NCBI RefSeq assembly: GCF_036227325.1 | Contig: NZ_CP109467.1 | Coordinates: 7,626,001-7,690,000 of the forward strand | Direction: 5' to 3' | DNA length: 64,000 bases | DNA from: Streptomyces sp. NBC_01465 | GTDB taxonomy: Bacteria; Actinomycetota; Actinomycetes; Streptomycetales; Streptomycetaceae | In this document: positions 1-9,876 of the stretch, in pieces | Numbering within the stretch: position 1 is the first letter of the stretch | How the letters are laid out: each line of letters starts with the position of its first letter | Made by a program: the position numbers and the translations under genes | The notes under the pieces: model-generated | The model's input: only the letters and a program-made list of their open reading frames with translations | The model's database searches: none | Told to the model about the DNA's origin: nothing

Positions 1-955
1 GCGCTGGGCGAGCTGGGCGAGGAGGGCCGGGTCGGAGAGCAGCCAGAGGGTGACCATGTGGTCTTCGCATCGGGCTGTCGGCTCGTCTTCGATGATGCCG
101 GTCTCGATGAGGTCGAGCACCTGCCGCGCCCAACGGAGCGAGTCCGAAGCGCCGGTGAGGGGCACGGAGAGGCCGACGGCCACGTGCACACCGGGGAAGG
201 ATGCCTCCAGCATCAGCTGTCTTCGCTCGTCGAAGGGGCCGGGAAAGAGGAGGTGGGGCAGCGGTTCGGCGAGGTCGGCCAGGACATCGTTGTCCAGATT
301 GACCTGGGGTACGCCGCAGGGGGTGCGCAAGGAGACCAGCGTGACCTGCGAGGGGAGTTCCCAGCCCGCCTGCTCGGCGAGGTCGGCGATGGCGTTACGG
401 GGGACGGGCGACCCGGCGAGGATGAGGTGGAGGAGGCGGCGGCGCAGGGTGTCGGTGTGATCCCCGTCGGCGGTCTTCACCTCCAAGTACCCCTCGCGGG
501 AAAGGGTTTCGAGCTCGTCGACATAAGTGAGAAGGGCGTCGGCAAAAGTGAGCATCAGGGTGGGGGAGAGGTTGTAGCGCCGGCCGACCTTCTTTGCCCG
601 GCGCAGGGCGATGCGGGCGCCGAGCCTATAGGCGCCGTGGAGCTGTTCCAGACTGCGTCCCTCGTAAGCCTCGAACCGTCCGAAGCGCCGGCACATCTCG
701 TCGCGCAGGGTGGAGGGGGCTGTGGGCTCGGCCACCTGGTCCACGAAGACGGAGATGGACTGCTCGACGCCGACACGGATTCCCTGCCCGTACGGCCCTT
801 CGAGGAGCCGTGCGTACTCGGGGTACGCGCGCGTGACCTCCAGCCCGATCTCCTTGATGAGACTGGGCAGTTCGGGCCGCATGACAGCCGCGAACTCCTG
901 CGGAAGCGGTCCCAACGGCTCTTCGATGTCCGAGGGTTGTGCAACTCCCGGCATA
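1..955 (-). CDS. PucR-family transcriptional regulator (3' end outside window)
   Basis: The frame is open from an ATG at 955 to the left edge, so about 318 N-terminal residues are visible. It starts MPGVAQPSDIEEPLG. Residues about 18-150 look like the RsbRD-type N-terminal domain common in actinobacterial PucR regulators. They are followed by a GGDEF-like central region that includes LRRRLLHLILAGSPVPR. The C-terminal PucR helix-turn-helix would lie beyond position 1 and cannot be seen. A DNA-binding regulator is inferred from family architecture, and its effector is unknown. The gene reads leftward, so its promoter lies in the long gap at 956-1635. A long frame on the opposite strand here is only a codon-bias shadow. 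Confidence 0.8.
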
Positions 956-1635
956 CCTAAAACCCCTTGCTCTCCGGCGCCCGGTGGGGGGTGGCCCGAG
1001 GGGAGAGCGCTCCCATCGGCCGTCAGGTGCATACCAACTTGGGCTGCTGAAGATAGACCAAGCCGGGGCTGGTGGACACAGCTGTGACAGGGCGATGTGC
1101 ATGGGGCATGTATTCGGCCAGGGGCGACCCACCCGGCCGGGAGGGTCCGGGGGAGGGGACCCGGCTTGTCACGCGGCGACAAGAAAATCGTCCCGGTCCG
1201 GGAAAACATGTCACGCGGCAAACAAATACGCCTATGGCATCCTGCGTCCCTTGAGATGAATAGTCGACCGCCCCGACTGTCCTATGTCAAGGGGTTGGCG
1301 GGGGATGATGCGCACTCGATCTACGCCCTTGGGCGAGACGCTCCATCGCAGGTCAGAGGCGAGCGAGGTCGCCAATGACTCGGAGGTTGTTGATCGTTCA
1401 GCGTGAATCGTGCGAGGTGTGTGGGGTTGCCGGGTGAAGAGTGTTCGGTGAGTGAAATGTTTCACTCGATGTGGCAGCGACGGAATGGGGGCGAGGGAAA
1501 TGGTCGGGCGCGGTCGTCGTCCCGAGACCGCAGACGGCAGGTACGCCGGAACGACCGCTGGAGTCCCGGAAGTTGGCGGGATCGCTCCGGTTGTGAAACT
1601 TCGGGCTGCCGAGGCGGAGCGGCGGCCGGCCTAGT
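956..1635. other. 680-base intergenic region
   Basis: No convincing coding frame is present: the open frames lack a good ribosome site and actinomycete-like protein composition. The region holds the promoter of the leftward PucR-type gene and an 18-base perfect dyad at 1450-1467, listed separately. I see no terminator-like hairpin followed by a T run. Confidence 0.5.
1450..1467. promoter_or_regulatory. 18-base perfect palindrome, candidate operator
   Basis: GAGTGAAATGTTTCACTC is self-complementary over its full length. With no loop it suits a dimeric repressor better than a transcription terminator. It lies about 180 bases beyond the stop of the leftward secreted-protein gene and about 500 bases upstream of the PucR-type gene. 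Which gene it controls is not evident. Confidence 0.4.
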
Positions 1636-1917
1636 TCAGGTGGTAGGTGCCGGTGAAGGGGACGACGTGGGGTCGTAGTGTCCCGGCGCCGACCCGGAGA
1701 CGGTGACGGTGCATCCGACGCCGCTGAAGTGCAGAGAGACCCCGGTGATGGAGATGCCCACACCGTTGGGGACCGCGGAGGTGGAGTGGATCGCCGCATC
1801 GTCCGAGTGAGCGGTGAAGGCCGTGCTCGCGGTGGCCGAGGCCGAAGGCATCGCGAGCCCAACAGCGGCGGCGAGCAGAGCACTTACCAGTGCGGCTCTG
1901 CGTGTGGCTTTTGGCAT
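1636..1917 (-). CDS. short secreted protein, probably a decayed paralogue of the next gene
   Basis: The ATG at 1917 gives 93 residues, beginning with a signal peptide (MPKATRRAALVSALLAAAVG, then an ASATA cleavage region). The rest matches parts of the divergent gene at 2520-3122. FTAHSDDAA resembles YTAHADGPT, and HFSGVGCTVTVSGSAPGHYD resembles [20 protein letters not shown]. The middle of the paralogue is missing. The last residues, SPSPAPTT, look out of frame: a one-base shift near 1655-1665 would give PFTGTYHLN and a stop at 1631, which matches the paralogue's FNASYAVS ending. It is either a degenerate gene with an internal deletion and a frameshift, or a naturally short family member. Confidence 0.5.
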   Translation of the reverse strand: MPKATRRAALVSALLAAAVGLAMPSASATASTAFTAHSDDAAIHSTSAVPNGVGISITGVSLHFSGVGCTVTVSGSAPGHYDPTSSPSPAPTT

Positions 1918-3122
<1,205 letters not shown>

Positions 3123-3138
3123 CACCGGGGTGAGTTCG

Positions 3139-3184
3139 GGTGCGGACCGACGGCATGCAGTGGATGCTGCCGTCGGTCCGCACC
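3139..3184 (+). terminator. strong hairpin terminator
   Basis: A perfect 17-base inverted repeat (arms 3139-3155 and 3168-3184) encloses a 12-base loop and begins 16 bases after the stop of the secreted-protein gene. There is no long T run, which is usual for Streptomyces terminators. Confidence 0.85.
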
Positions 3185-3261
3185 TTGCGTTTCATGCGTA
3201 CCGAGGATGCGGCACAACAGTGGGTGACACTTCGGGCCCCACGGGTGGAGGGCAGGCCGGA

Positions 3262-4782
3262 ATGAACGTGATGCATCAGGTGACCGGGGCCAGGAGACCC
3301 ATGCGGCTCGCTTCCATCGCGGCCGCGACTCTTCTCGCCGGACTGCTCTCCGGTCCCGGATCATCCGCGGACGAGGGGCACGACGGGGTGACGATTCCGT
3401 TCGACTGCGCACTGCCGACGGGGACCAAGCCGGTGAGCGTCGTGGTCACCACGGCGCTCCAGGCGGCGGGGAGTGTGGGTCAGCCGATTTCAGCGGGCAC
3501 CGTGAAGGTCGACGTAGGACTGCCGCAGGCCGAGCTGGAGGGCCTGGTCCCGGCCGGGACCACCACGCTGGCGAGTACGGCGGCACTGGCCGTCAAGGTG
3601 ACGCAGAACGGTCAGTCGGCGGACGCCCAGTGGGCCAACCTCGAAGCCCCCGGCACGCCGCTGCCCGCGGACGGCACGCTTCATCTTGTCCACGAGGGTG
3701 AGGTCCCCACGGTGACGGTGAATGCGCCGGGCGATGTGGTGCTCACCGCCGGTGCGTTGACGATGAATCTGCTTCCTACGGCGGACGGTGGCCAGGAGGA
3801 CGCCGCGAAACCCTTGTCGGTGACGTGCCGACCGGGAGCCGACCAGAGCGGGAAGCTCGCAACGATTCAGGTCGCCGGCGACGCCGGCGCCGATCCGACG
3901 AAGTCGCCGGGGTCAGGACAGGCGGGCGACGGGGGCGAGAAGAACCGAGACGGTATCGCGGTGGAGCCGCAGGACGACCCGGTCGATCCTCCGAGATCCT
4001 GCCCGGCAGATCTCCCGCTTCCGGAGGGGGAGTTGGACACCAGTCATGCACCGCAGGCGGCGATGCCACCGGGTGCCGACGAGCCGAAGGTCTCCGCTGC
4101 TCCCAACGGAGGGTCACTCGGGTGTGCGTACGCGGTCGGGTACGCCAACGTGACGAAGCTCAACGGCGCGATGATCATCAACGATCCGAGCAAGAAGCCC
4201 GCCATGATGTCGGTCGCAGCGGTCAAGCAGACGTCGCAGCGCAGTCGGCCGCCCTTCGCCAAGGGCGGCTACTACCAGCGCATCGACTCGCTCGGGAAAC
4301 TGGTGCTCCCGGACGCCGAGTCCACCTTCCTGACCTTCGGCTTCGAGCCGGTCACGGCGAAGGTGCACTTCGAGAACGGGCCCGTGACCATTTCCACCGG
4401 GACGGTGGGATTCAAGCCGGATCCGGTGGAGAAGTTCGCCACCGCATTCTTCACACAGACCCTGCGTGTGTACGACGTGAAGGTCAACGGAGTTCCGCTC
4501 GACGTGGGACCGAACTGCCGGTCGAGCAAGCCATTTCCGGTGGTCCTCTCGGGCCTCTTCCCGAAGTACGCGAATGTCTTCCTCGGCGGCCCGATGGAGG
4601 GGACCGTCGACATTCCCGGATTCTCCGGATGTGGAACCGGCGGTGAGGACCTGGATCCGCTGTTCACCGCTTCGCTGTCCGGACCTGGAAACCTGATTTC
4701 GGTTGTCCAGGGAAATACCTGTGTGCCGACGGAACCGTCGACCGAATGCCCCGGAAGGCTGCCGGAGCTTCCTCACAACTAA
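3262..4782 (+). CDS. large secreted protein, DUF6801-like N-terminal half
   Basis: ATG 3262 has GGAGGG nine bases upstream. ATG 3301, with AGGAG close by, is the alternative and would give 493 instead of 506 residues. A signal peptide (RLASIAAATLLAGLLSG) leads into a beta-rich domain starting VTIPFDCALPTGTKPVSV. That domain resembles the DUF6801-type exported actinobacterial proteins, as far as I can judge by eye. An Asp/Gly/Pro-rich linker separates it from a second beta-rich half with several cysteines (LGCAYAVGY, GPNCRSSKP, FSGCGTGG, NTCVPTEPSTEC). The role is unknown. Exported proteins lie on both sides, and a bidirectional terminator follows. Confidence 0.75.
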   Translation: MNVMHQVTGARRPMRLASIAAATLLAGLLSGPGSSADEGHDGVTIPFDCALPTGTKPVSVVVTTALQAAGSVGQPISAGTVKVDVGLPQAELEGLVPAGTTTLASTAALAVKVTQNGQSADAQWANLEAPGTPLPADGTLHLVHEGEVPTVTVNAPGDVVLTAGALTMNLLPTADGGQEDAAKPLSVTCRPGADQSGKLATIQVAGDAGADPTKSPGSGQAGDGGEKNRDGIAVEPQDDPVDPPRSCPADLPLPEGELDTSHAPQAAMPPGADEPKVSAAPNGGSLGCAYAVGYANVTKLNGAMIINDPSKKPAMMSVAAVKQTSQRSRPPFAKGGYYQRIDSLGKLVLPDAESTFLTFGFEPVTAKVHFENGPVTISTGTVGFKPDPVEKFATAFFTQTLRVYDVKVNGVPLDVGPNCRSSKPFPVVLSGLFPKYANVFLGGPMEGTVDIPGFSGCGTGGEDLDPLFTASLSGPGNLISVVQGNTCVPTEPSTECPGRLPELPHN

Positions 4783-4843
4783 CCGAACAGAACAGCTTGA
4801 TGGGGCTGCCCTCGGTGTGAGGTCAGCCCCATCAAGTGTTCGG
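4783..4843. terminator. bidirectional terminator between convergent genes
   Basis: CTTGATGGGGCTG (4796-4808) pairs perfectly with CAGCCCCATCAAG (4824-4836). An outer CCGAACA (4783-4789) can pair with TGTTCGG (4837-4843). It fills the gap between two convergent secreted-protein genes and can act on both. Confidence 0.85.
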
Positions 4844-4851
4844 TGTGGTGA

Positions 4852-5784
4852 CTACTTCGCCGCGGAGTGCCAGTACTGCGAGAGCACCTTGCCCTGGTCG
4901 GGGGCGACGGAGGTGGGGTCGTTGATCGTGGCGACGTACGTGGCGGCGCTGTTCAGCGTCACACTGTTCGTGCCGGAGGCGGCCGGCAGCCCCGTCTTGA
5001 GGTTGACCGCCCAGTCGAGCAGGCCGAGGCCGCAACCGCTGGCGCCGGGGACCGCGAAGGTTGAGTCCCCCTGGTTCGCCCCGATGAGGTTGATCCTGCC
5101 CAGAGGGCCGGTCGGGTCGGGCGTGCCGTCCCCGTTGAACGCCTCGGTGCTCGGGGCCGGGCGCGTGAGGTTCTGGGGGCGCAGCACGATCGGGTTCGAG
5201 GAGGAGCCGATGTAGCAGTTGCTGCCCAGGAACGGGTTCTCGAGGTGGATCCGCACCGGCAGCGTGACGATGGGCTTCCCCGTGGTCGTCCCGGCGAGAA
5301 GCTGGAAGTCGCTGGGCGAGTTGACCGATTCGATCGTCGCGGTGACCTTGTTCAGGGAGACGTTGGTGATCTGATTGCAGATTCCGCTGACCACGGGAAT
5401 GTTGCTGGGGCACATCAGGCCGAGCAGCCCACCGGGGAGGTTTGCGGAGTCCGCGACGAGTGCGCCCTCGGCCGGGGAGACCAGTGTCGACGTACCACCG
5501 GGGTGCGTGACCACACCGATCTGGAGGTCACTCGCCCCCGTGGGCACGGTGGTGTTGCCCAGCTTGATGCTGCCGCTGGCCGAGTGCGACGACACACAGA
5601 GCGCGGAGTCGTTCACACCGTCGGCGGCGAGCATCGTCGGGTTGTCGACCGGGCATCTGCTGAATGGCGCCCAGTTGCCATTGAGTTGGGTCTGGGCAGT
5701 GGCTGTGCCTATGGCCATGACAGTGGTGAGCGCGGTGAAGGCACCAAGTGCGCCTACGCGTGCCCGGGTTGAAACAGAGCGCAT
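4852..5784 (-). CDS. secreted protein of unknown function (310 aa)
   Basis: The ATG at 5784 starts a signal peptide (MRSVSTRARVGALGAFTALT, cleavage near GTATAQ). The mature protein begins with the sequence NGNWAPFSRCPVDNPTML, a pattern I recognise from uncharacterised exported actinobacterial proteins. It has paired cysteines (RCPVDN, LCVSS, MCPSN, ICNQ, NCYIG, GCGLG) and long Thr/Ser/Val stretches that suggest a beta fold. There are no transmembrane helices after the signal and no catalytic motif I can name. Together with the genes at 2520 and 3262 it makes a small neighbourhood of exported proteins upstream of a lipid-import operon. A shared role is conjecture. Confidence 0.75.
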   Translation of the reverse strand: MRSVSTRARVGALGAFTALTTVMAIGTATAQTQLNGNWAPFSRCPVDNPTMLAADGVNDSALCVSSHSASGSIKLGNTTVPTGASDLQIGVVTHPGGTSTLVSPAEGALVADSANLPGGLLGLMCPSNIPVVSGICNQITNVSLNKVTATIESVNSPSDFQLLAGTTTGKPIVTLPVRIHLENPFLGSNCYIGSSSNPIVLRPQNLTRPAPSTEAFNGDGTPDPTGPLGRINLIGANQGDSTFAVPGASGCGLGLLDWAVNLKTGLPAASGTNSVTLNSAATYVATINDPTSVAPDQGKVLSQYWHSAAK

Positions 5785-6087
5785 GTCTTCCCCTTTTCGG
5801 CAGCCGTCGGCGTGACGGCGTGGTACTCGGAGTTGGGTGGGTCTGTTGCGTCCCGGATGCGACTCGAATCGATGGCCCGGTCCCGGGGACGGAATTCAAC
5901 GAAACGTGACGTTACTGGCGGGAAACACGCGAGCACAATGCCGGGGTTTGATAAAAGTCCGCCGCGGGCGAATTCTCGTACGGGGGTGAGTGGGGCGGTG
6001 GGCGGCTTTGTCATTTGGTGCGCAAAACGATGCTGCCGGGCCGCCCGTGGGAATGGGGCGGCCCGGCAGGGGGTGTGGGGGTCCGGG
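5785..6087. other. 303-base intergenic region
   Basis: It contains the promoter region of the leftward secreted-protein gene and, at its right end, the terminator of the leftward DUF397 operon at 6033-6069. No gene is evident. Confidence 0.5.
6033..6069 (-). terminator. hairpin terminator of the HTH/DUF397 operon
   Basis: CTGCCGGGCCGCCC (6033-6046) and its exact complement (6056-6069) form a 14-bp stem. It begins about 18 bases beyond the DUF397 stop in the leftward direction. Confidence 0.85.
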
Positions 6088-6270
6088 TCAGGATCCGCAC
6101 CCGATGTGGCGGCTGAAGGCGCCCCAACTGGCCGGGGCCAGGCGGAGTATCGGACCCTCCGGGTCCTTGGAGTCCCGTACGGCGACCGTGCCGGGGATGT
6201 TGCGGGCGACCTCGACGCACTCGCCGCCGGCAGTGCTGTAGCTGGACTTTACGAACTCGAACTCGGGCAC
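6088..6270 (-). CDS. DUF397 protein
   Basis: This 60-residue protein starts at a GTG (6270), four bases after the stop of the HTH gene. It carries the DUF397 signature: VKSSYSTAGGECVEVA, then VAVRDSKDPEGPIL, then SWGAFSRHI. In streptomycetes DUF397 genes sit next to HTH-DUF5753 regulators and are thought to act with them, as in the whiJ-like and abaA-like loci. Here it is the second gene of a leftward operon closed by a terminator. A related small gene lies in an equivalent module near 58 kb. Confidence 0.88.
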   Translation of the reverse strand: MPEFEFVKSSYSTAGGECVEVARNIPGTVAVRDSKDPEGPILRLAPASWGAFSRHIGCGS

Positions 6271-6274
6271 GCGT

Positions 6275-7156
6275 CTACATCTCCTCGCTGACTCGCCTGA
6301 TGAGCGACCGGGAATCGGTCTGGGCGAGCGCGTGCCGCGCGACGCGGTCGAAGATGGCGACGTGGTGTGCGGTGTCGTGCTCGCTCTCCAGCCACAGGCT
6401 AGACGACGGGGTGTCGAGGTGGACCATGTCCATGGCGCCGGACTCCGCGAAGGACATGATGCTGAAGCCGCCGCCCATTCCGGCGTGCGCGCCGATCCGG
6501 TACGGCAGTACTTGGATCTGGACGTTGGGCAGTTCGGTGAGCGCCAGCAGGTGACCGAGCTGGGCGCGCATGGTGTCGCGCCCGCCCACCTCCTGGCGGA
6601 GCGCGGCTTCGGCGACGATGGCCCACACCTGTATCGGCCGGTCGCCGGTGAGACGGTCTTGGCGGGCGATGCGGGCCTCGACGTAGCGCTCGATCTCGTC
6701 CGGGTCTTCCCAGAGGCCTGCGCCGACATGTTGCGCCCGCGCGTAGTCGGGGGTCTGGAACAGGCCCGGGATCACCGTTACTTGGTGCGTGCGTACGCGA
6801 GAGGCGACGTCCTCCAAGGCGACGTACTCGACCTGCGAGCGTAGCTCCGGGTACTGGTCCCACCAGCCGTGCGCCTTGCGCCGGTCCCTGTCCGCCTTGG
6901 CCAGGCTGAGCAGGTTGTCCAGGATGGTGCGGTCCTCGACCCCGTACAGCGCGCACAGCTCCTTGAGGTCCGGGTCGCGGACGGGGACCCAGCCGCGCTC
7001 GATCTTGACGACCTTGGTCGGGGTCGCCGTGAGCGCGGTCGCCGCCTCGGCCTGGGTCTTGCCCGCAGCGTCGCGCAGACGCAGCAGCTCCCCACCGAGC
7101 TTGCGGCCCAGGACAGTTGATGCCCGCCCCAGGTTGGACGGCTGCTTGGGTGCCAT
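6275..7156 (-). CDS. HTH-DUF5753 transcriptional regulator
   Basis: The ATG at 7156 follows GGAGGTGGAG, a strong ribosome site, giving 293 residues. Residues about 15-80 form an XRE-type helix-turn-helix (LLRLRDAAGKTQAEAATALT and TKVVKIERG). The rest is a DUF5753 domain: IPGLFQTPDYARA, RQDRLTGDRPIQVW, EAALRQEVGG, LPNVQIQVLPY and MDMVHLDTPSSSLWLE. The family includes WhiJ-like developmental regulators of Streptomyces. It is co-transcribed with the DUF397 gene and divergent from an RsbW-like ATPase gene across about 200 bases. Confidence 0.9.
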   Translation of the reverse strand: MAPKQPSNLGRASTVLGRKLGGELLRLRDAAGKTQAEAATALTATPTKVVKIERGWVPVRDPDLKELCALYGVEDRTILDNLLSLAKADRDRRKAHGWWDQYPELRSQVEYVALEDVASRVRTHQVTVIPGLFQTPDYARAQHVGAGLWEDPDEIERYVEARIARQDRLTGDRPIQVWAIVAEAALRQEVGGRDTMRAQLGHLLALTELPNVQIQVLPYRIGAHAGMGGGFSIMSFAESGAMDMVHLDTPSSSLWLESEHDTAHHVAIFDRVARHALAQTDSRSLIRRVSEEM

Positions 7157-7355
7157 GTGGCTCCACCTCCTTGTGCGCACTCAGTGTGCAAGGAGCGTCG
7201 CTCTGAGAGCAAGCAGATCCCATTCGGGGAATATCTTCTCCGGAACCACTTGCGTGAGGATGACTCTGTTCCCTACTGTCGGTGACGAACTGCTCGCAGA
7301 GCGAGGCCAGTTGGAGGCCCCTGCGGTCTCCGACCGCACAAGGAGGTGCGTGTCC

Positions 7356-7751
7356 GTGACCGACCCCGACAGCCGTTACGACGTCGTCAGCTACACCCCG
7401 TATCCGCAGAACATCCCGCTCGCGCGCCGCCGGGTCGCCCGGCTCGTGGTCGAGTGGGGGCATCCCGGGGTCGCCGGAGACGCGGCCGTGATCGTGAGTG
7501 AGCTTGCTACCAACGCCCTGCTCCACGGCTGTCTGCGCGACAGACTCTTCCGCGTCGAGCTGATCTTGGCCGGCGCCGTCCTCCGCATGGCCGTGACCGA
7601 CCCCAAAGGGGAGCGCGCGCCGAGCCCCCGCCCGGCGGAGGCGGGGGACCAGTTCGGGCGCGGGCTGCTCATCGTCCGTACGCTCGCGGCCCGTTGGGAC
7701 GTCGACTCATTGGACGTCGGCAAGACCGTCTGGGCCGAGCTCGATCTCTAA
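7356..7751 (+). CDS. RsbW-like HATPase (anti-sigma type) regulator
   Basis: The GTG at 7356 is preferred because AGGAGG at 7341-7346 is then nine bases away; a GTG at 7350 would be only three. The 131-residue protein is a single HATPase_c_2 domain. It has an N box SELATNALLH, a G1-like VTDPKG and a G2-like FGRGLLIV. Such proteins are serine kinases or anti-sigma factors, or, in the abaA-like loci, partners of HTH-DUF5753/DUF397 pairs. Its ATP-site residues look intact. The stop overlaps the tail of the convergent YbaK gene by four bases. Confidence 0.82.
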   Translation: MTDPDSRYDVVSYTPYPQNIPLARRRVARLVVEWGHPGVAGDAAVIVSELATNALLHGCLRDRLFRVELILAGAVLRMAVTDPKGERAPSPRPAEAGDQFGRGLLIVRTLAARWDVDSLDVGKTVWAELDL

Positions 7752-8278
7752 CTGGGGTCCGCAGCGATCGACGCCACCATCGGCGCCACGATCCGTACGT
7801 AGTCCTCGGTCGCCATCACGACAGACCGGTCCAACCGGCCCGCATTGAAGGCGATTTCCTTGTGGGCGGCGAGGAACTCGGCATCCGCGACCACGGGCAG
7901 TTCGCCAGAGAGCGACAGCGGCGGGATCGCGCCGACCACGCATCCCGTGAGCTGTTCGGCCAGCTCCGCCGGAGCGAACCCGCCCTTGCGCCCCGTCACC
8001 GCGGTGACCACCTTCTTCAGGTCCGCGCGCCGGTCGCCTGCCAGTACGGCGAGTACGGCAGGGGCCTCGATCCCCTTGACTCGGCAGACCAGGGCCTTGG
8101 CGCCCTGCGACACCTCCGTGCCGCGCACGGCGGACACCTCCTCGGAGCGGCCCTCGGCCGGGTGTTCCACGACGCGGAACTTGGCCCCCTCGCGCTCAAG
8201 GATGTCGACGATCTGCTCAAAGGGACTCAATTCAGGCCTCCGTACGGCGGTGTTGGTCATCTCCGCAAGGTACGACAT
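7748..8278 (-). CDS. YbaK/ProX-type aminoacyl-tRNA deacylase
   Basis: The 176-residue protein matches the YbaK/EbsC editing fold across its length: FRVVEHPAEGRSEEVSAVRG, AKALVCRVKG, ADLKKVVTAVTGRKGGFAPAEL, VVGAIPPLSL and LDRSVVMATEDY. Family members hydrolyse mischarged Cys- or Ala-tRNA(Pro), but some have altered specificity, so the substrate is uncertain. The ATG at 8278 was used. An internal ATG at 8260 has GGAG directly against it, too close to be favoured. No operon partner is evident. Confidence 0.82.
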   Translation of the reverse strand: MSYLAEMTNTAVRRPELSPFEQIVDILEREGAKFRVVEHPAEGRSEEVSAVRGTEVSQGAKALVCRVKGIEAPAVLAVLAGDRRADLKKVVTAVTGRKGGFAPAELAEQLTGCVVGAIPPLSLSGELPVVADAEFLAAHKEIAFNAGRLDRSVVMATEDYVRIVAPMVASIAADPS

Positions 8279-8366
8279 GTGTCACTGGCGCCGCTGACTG
8301 CCGTCATTGGTTGAACCGGTCGCCGTGCCGGTTATCGATAAAACGGTTTGATGGCAATTTGGCCTC

Positions 8367-8515
8367 TTGCGGGCCGCCCTGAAACCGGCCGGGATTTATC
8401 ACCGGCCGACAAGTTTTGCGGGCCACGTACTCAGTCGGCGCCAAGAAAAACGTGGCTGGTCAGAGCCGTGCGAAAACTTGGAGACCTGGTATTGCGGGCC
8501 AGGTTACTCGGTCGT
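8367..8515. repeat. three direct copies of TTGCGGGCC upstream of the Mce operon
   Basis: TTGCGGGCC occurs at 8367-8375, 8416-8424 and 8492-8500. In the last two copies the match runs on (TGCGGGCCACGTACTCAGTCG against TGCGGGCCAGGTTACTCGGTCG). The spacings are 49 and 76 bases, and all copies have the same orientation. The layout suggests binding sites for a regulator of the downstream operon, but I recognise no known operator. Confidence 0.45.
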
Positions 8516-8806
8516 AACGTCGCTCCCGTGGGGGAACTCGGCCAGCTGAGCCGGGGGTTGCTCACATGCCATACATGGAGTCCCGTCGCGCCCCCTTCGT
8601 GCGGGATTCCCTACAGGAGAGCTCAGACCCGATCCCTCCTTCCGGGTGGGGCTCTCGCGGTGGGACCTCGCGGTCCGGCCCCCCTGGGCCGTGGGGTCCC
8701 ACCTGCACAACCTGAGTCGAGTGCGCACTTTTCGACAAGTTTTCCGGAGTCGATTGTCATTGGGTGACAAGGAATCCGGATCTTGCCGAATTCCCTGTTC
8801 AAAGGC

Positions 8807-8836
8807 TTGTCCTGGCGGTGATTGTGAACCTACCGT
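8807..8836 (+). promoter_or_regulatory. candidate promoter of the Mce operon
   Basis: TTGTCC (8807-8812) and TACCGT (8831-8836) are 18 bases apart and lie 50 bases before the first start codon of the operon. This is a consensus-like guess only. Confidence 0.3.
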
Positions 8837-8886
8837 GCGCCTCTCGGTGCACTTCTGTCACAACGTGAGTGCATGCAGGAGGTGAG

Positions 8887-9876
8887 ATGGGAATCGAAGT
8901 AGTCGTCGAAGGCCTTACCAAGTCCTTTGGCAAGCAGAACATCTGGCAGGACGTGACACTCACGCTCCCCGCCGGCGAGGTGAGCGTCATGCTCGGTCCT
9001 TCCGGTACGGGCAAGACCGTGTTCCTGAAGTCCCTGATCGGGCTGCTCAAGCCGGAGCGCGGACGCGTCCTCATCAATGGGGTCGACATGGTCAACGGCC
9101 GTGAGCGCGACATCAATGAGACCCGCAAGCTCTTCGGGCTGATGTTCCAGGACGGTGCGCTCTTCGGGTCGATGAACCTCTTCGACAACATCGCCTTCCC
9201 GCTGCGCGAGCACACGAAGAAGAAAGAGTCCGAGATCCGCCGCATCGTCATGGAGCGGATGGATGTCGTCGGGCTGCTGGGGGCCGAGGGCAAGCTGCCC
9301 GGGGAGATATCGGGCGGCATGAGGAAGCGGGCCGGGCTGGCGCGGGCGCTCGTGCTCGATCCGCAGATCATTCTGTGCGACGAGCCCGACTCGGGGCTCG
9401 ACCCGGTGCGGACCGCCTATCTGTCGCAGACGCTCATCGATCTCAACGCGCAGATCGACGCGACCATGTTGATCGTCACCCACAATCTCGACATCGCCGC
9501 CACCGTCCCCGACAACATGGGGATGCTGTACTGCCGGAACCTTGTCACCTTCGGGCCGCGCGAGGTTCTGCTCACCAGCCAGGAGCCTGCTGTCGCGCAG
9601 TTCCTCGCCGGGCGCCGTGAAGGGCCCATCGCCATGTCCGAGGAGAAGGACGCGGCGACGCTGGCCGCCGAGCAGCTCAACGGCAGCGCGGCCTACCTCG
9701 ATGAACCCCGGGAGATCCAGCCCCAGTTGGAGCCGTCCCCGGGACTCCCCGAGCGCCAGGCCGTCATGCGGCGCCGCGAGCGGGTCCTGGGCATGATGGC
9801 CCAGCTTCCCGAGGCCGCCCGTGCCGCCATCATGAAGAGTTACGCGGCCCCCGCCGGCGGGGGTGTGCAGTCGTGA
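8887..9876 (+). CDS. Mce/MlaF-type ABC transporter ATPase
   Basis: The ATG at 8887 has AGGAGG four bases before it; the product is 329 residues. Walker A is GPSGTGKT (37-44), the signature is the ISGGMRKRAG form typical of Mla/Mce ATPases, and Walker B is ILCDEPDSGLDP with the H-loop in VTHNLD. A C-terminal extension of about 90 residues, usual for actinobacterial Mce ATPases (Mkl/MceG), follows the nucleotide-binding domain. It should energise lipid or sterol import through the two permeases and the MCE proteins. First gene of the operon. Its stop overlaps the next GTG start. Confidence 0.92.
   Translation: MGIEVVVEGLTKSFGKQNIWQDVTLTLPAGEVSVMLGPSGTGKTVFLKSLIGLLKPERGRVLINGVDMVNGRERDINETRKLFGLMFQDGALFGSMNLFDNIAFPLREHTKKKESEIRRIVMERMDVVGLLGAEGKLPGEISGGMRKRAGLARALVLDPQIILCDEPDSGLDPVRTAYLSQTLIDLNAQIDATMLIVTHNLDIAATVPDNMGMLYCRNLVTFGPREVLLTSQEPAVAQFLAGRREGPIAMSEEKDAATLAAEQLNGSAAYLDEPREIQPQLEPSPGLPERQAVMRRRERVLGMMAQLPEAARAAIMKSYAAPAGGGVQS

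Larger units (their letters stand above)
8279..8886. other. 608-base region upstream of the Mce operon
   Basis: No convincing gene. It holds three copies of TTGCGGGCC in the left half and a candidate promoter near the right end, both listed separately. The sequence is more AT-rich than its surroundings in places (8320-8420 and 8730-8800), as expected of a regulatory region. Confidence 0.5.

Noticed and set aside
58..960. 300-codon rightward open frame
   Set aside because: It is antisense to the PucR-type gene, whose frame gives recognisable protein. The rightward product is a GC-bias shadow.
8348..8767. 139-codon frame in the gap before the Mce operon
   Set aside because: It lacks a ribosome site, has a composition unlike real proteins and overlaps the repeats. 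I treat the region as regulatory.
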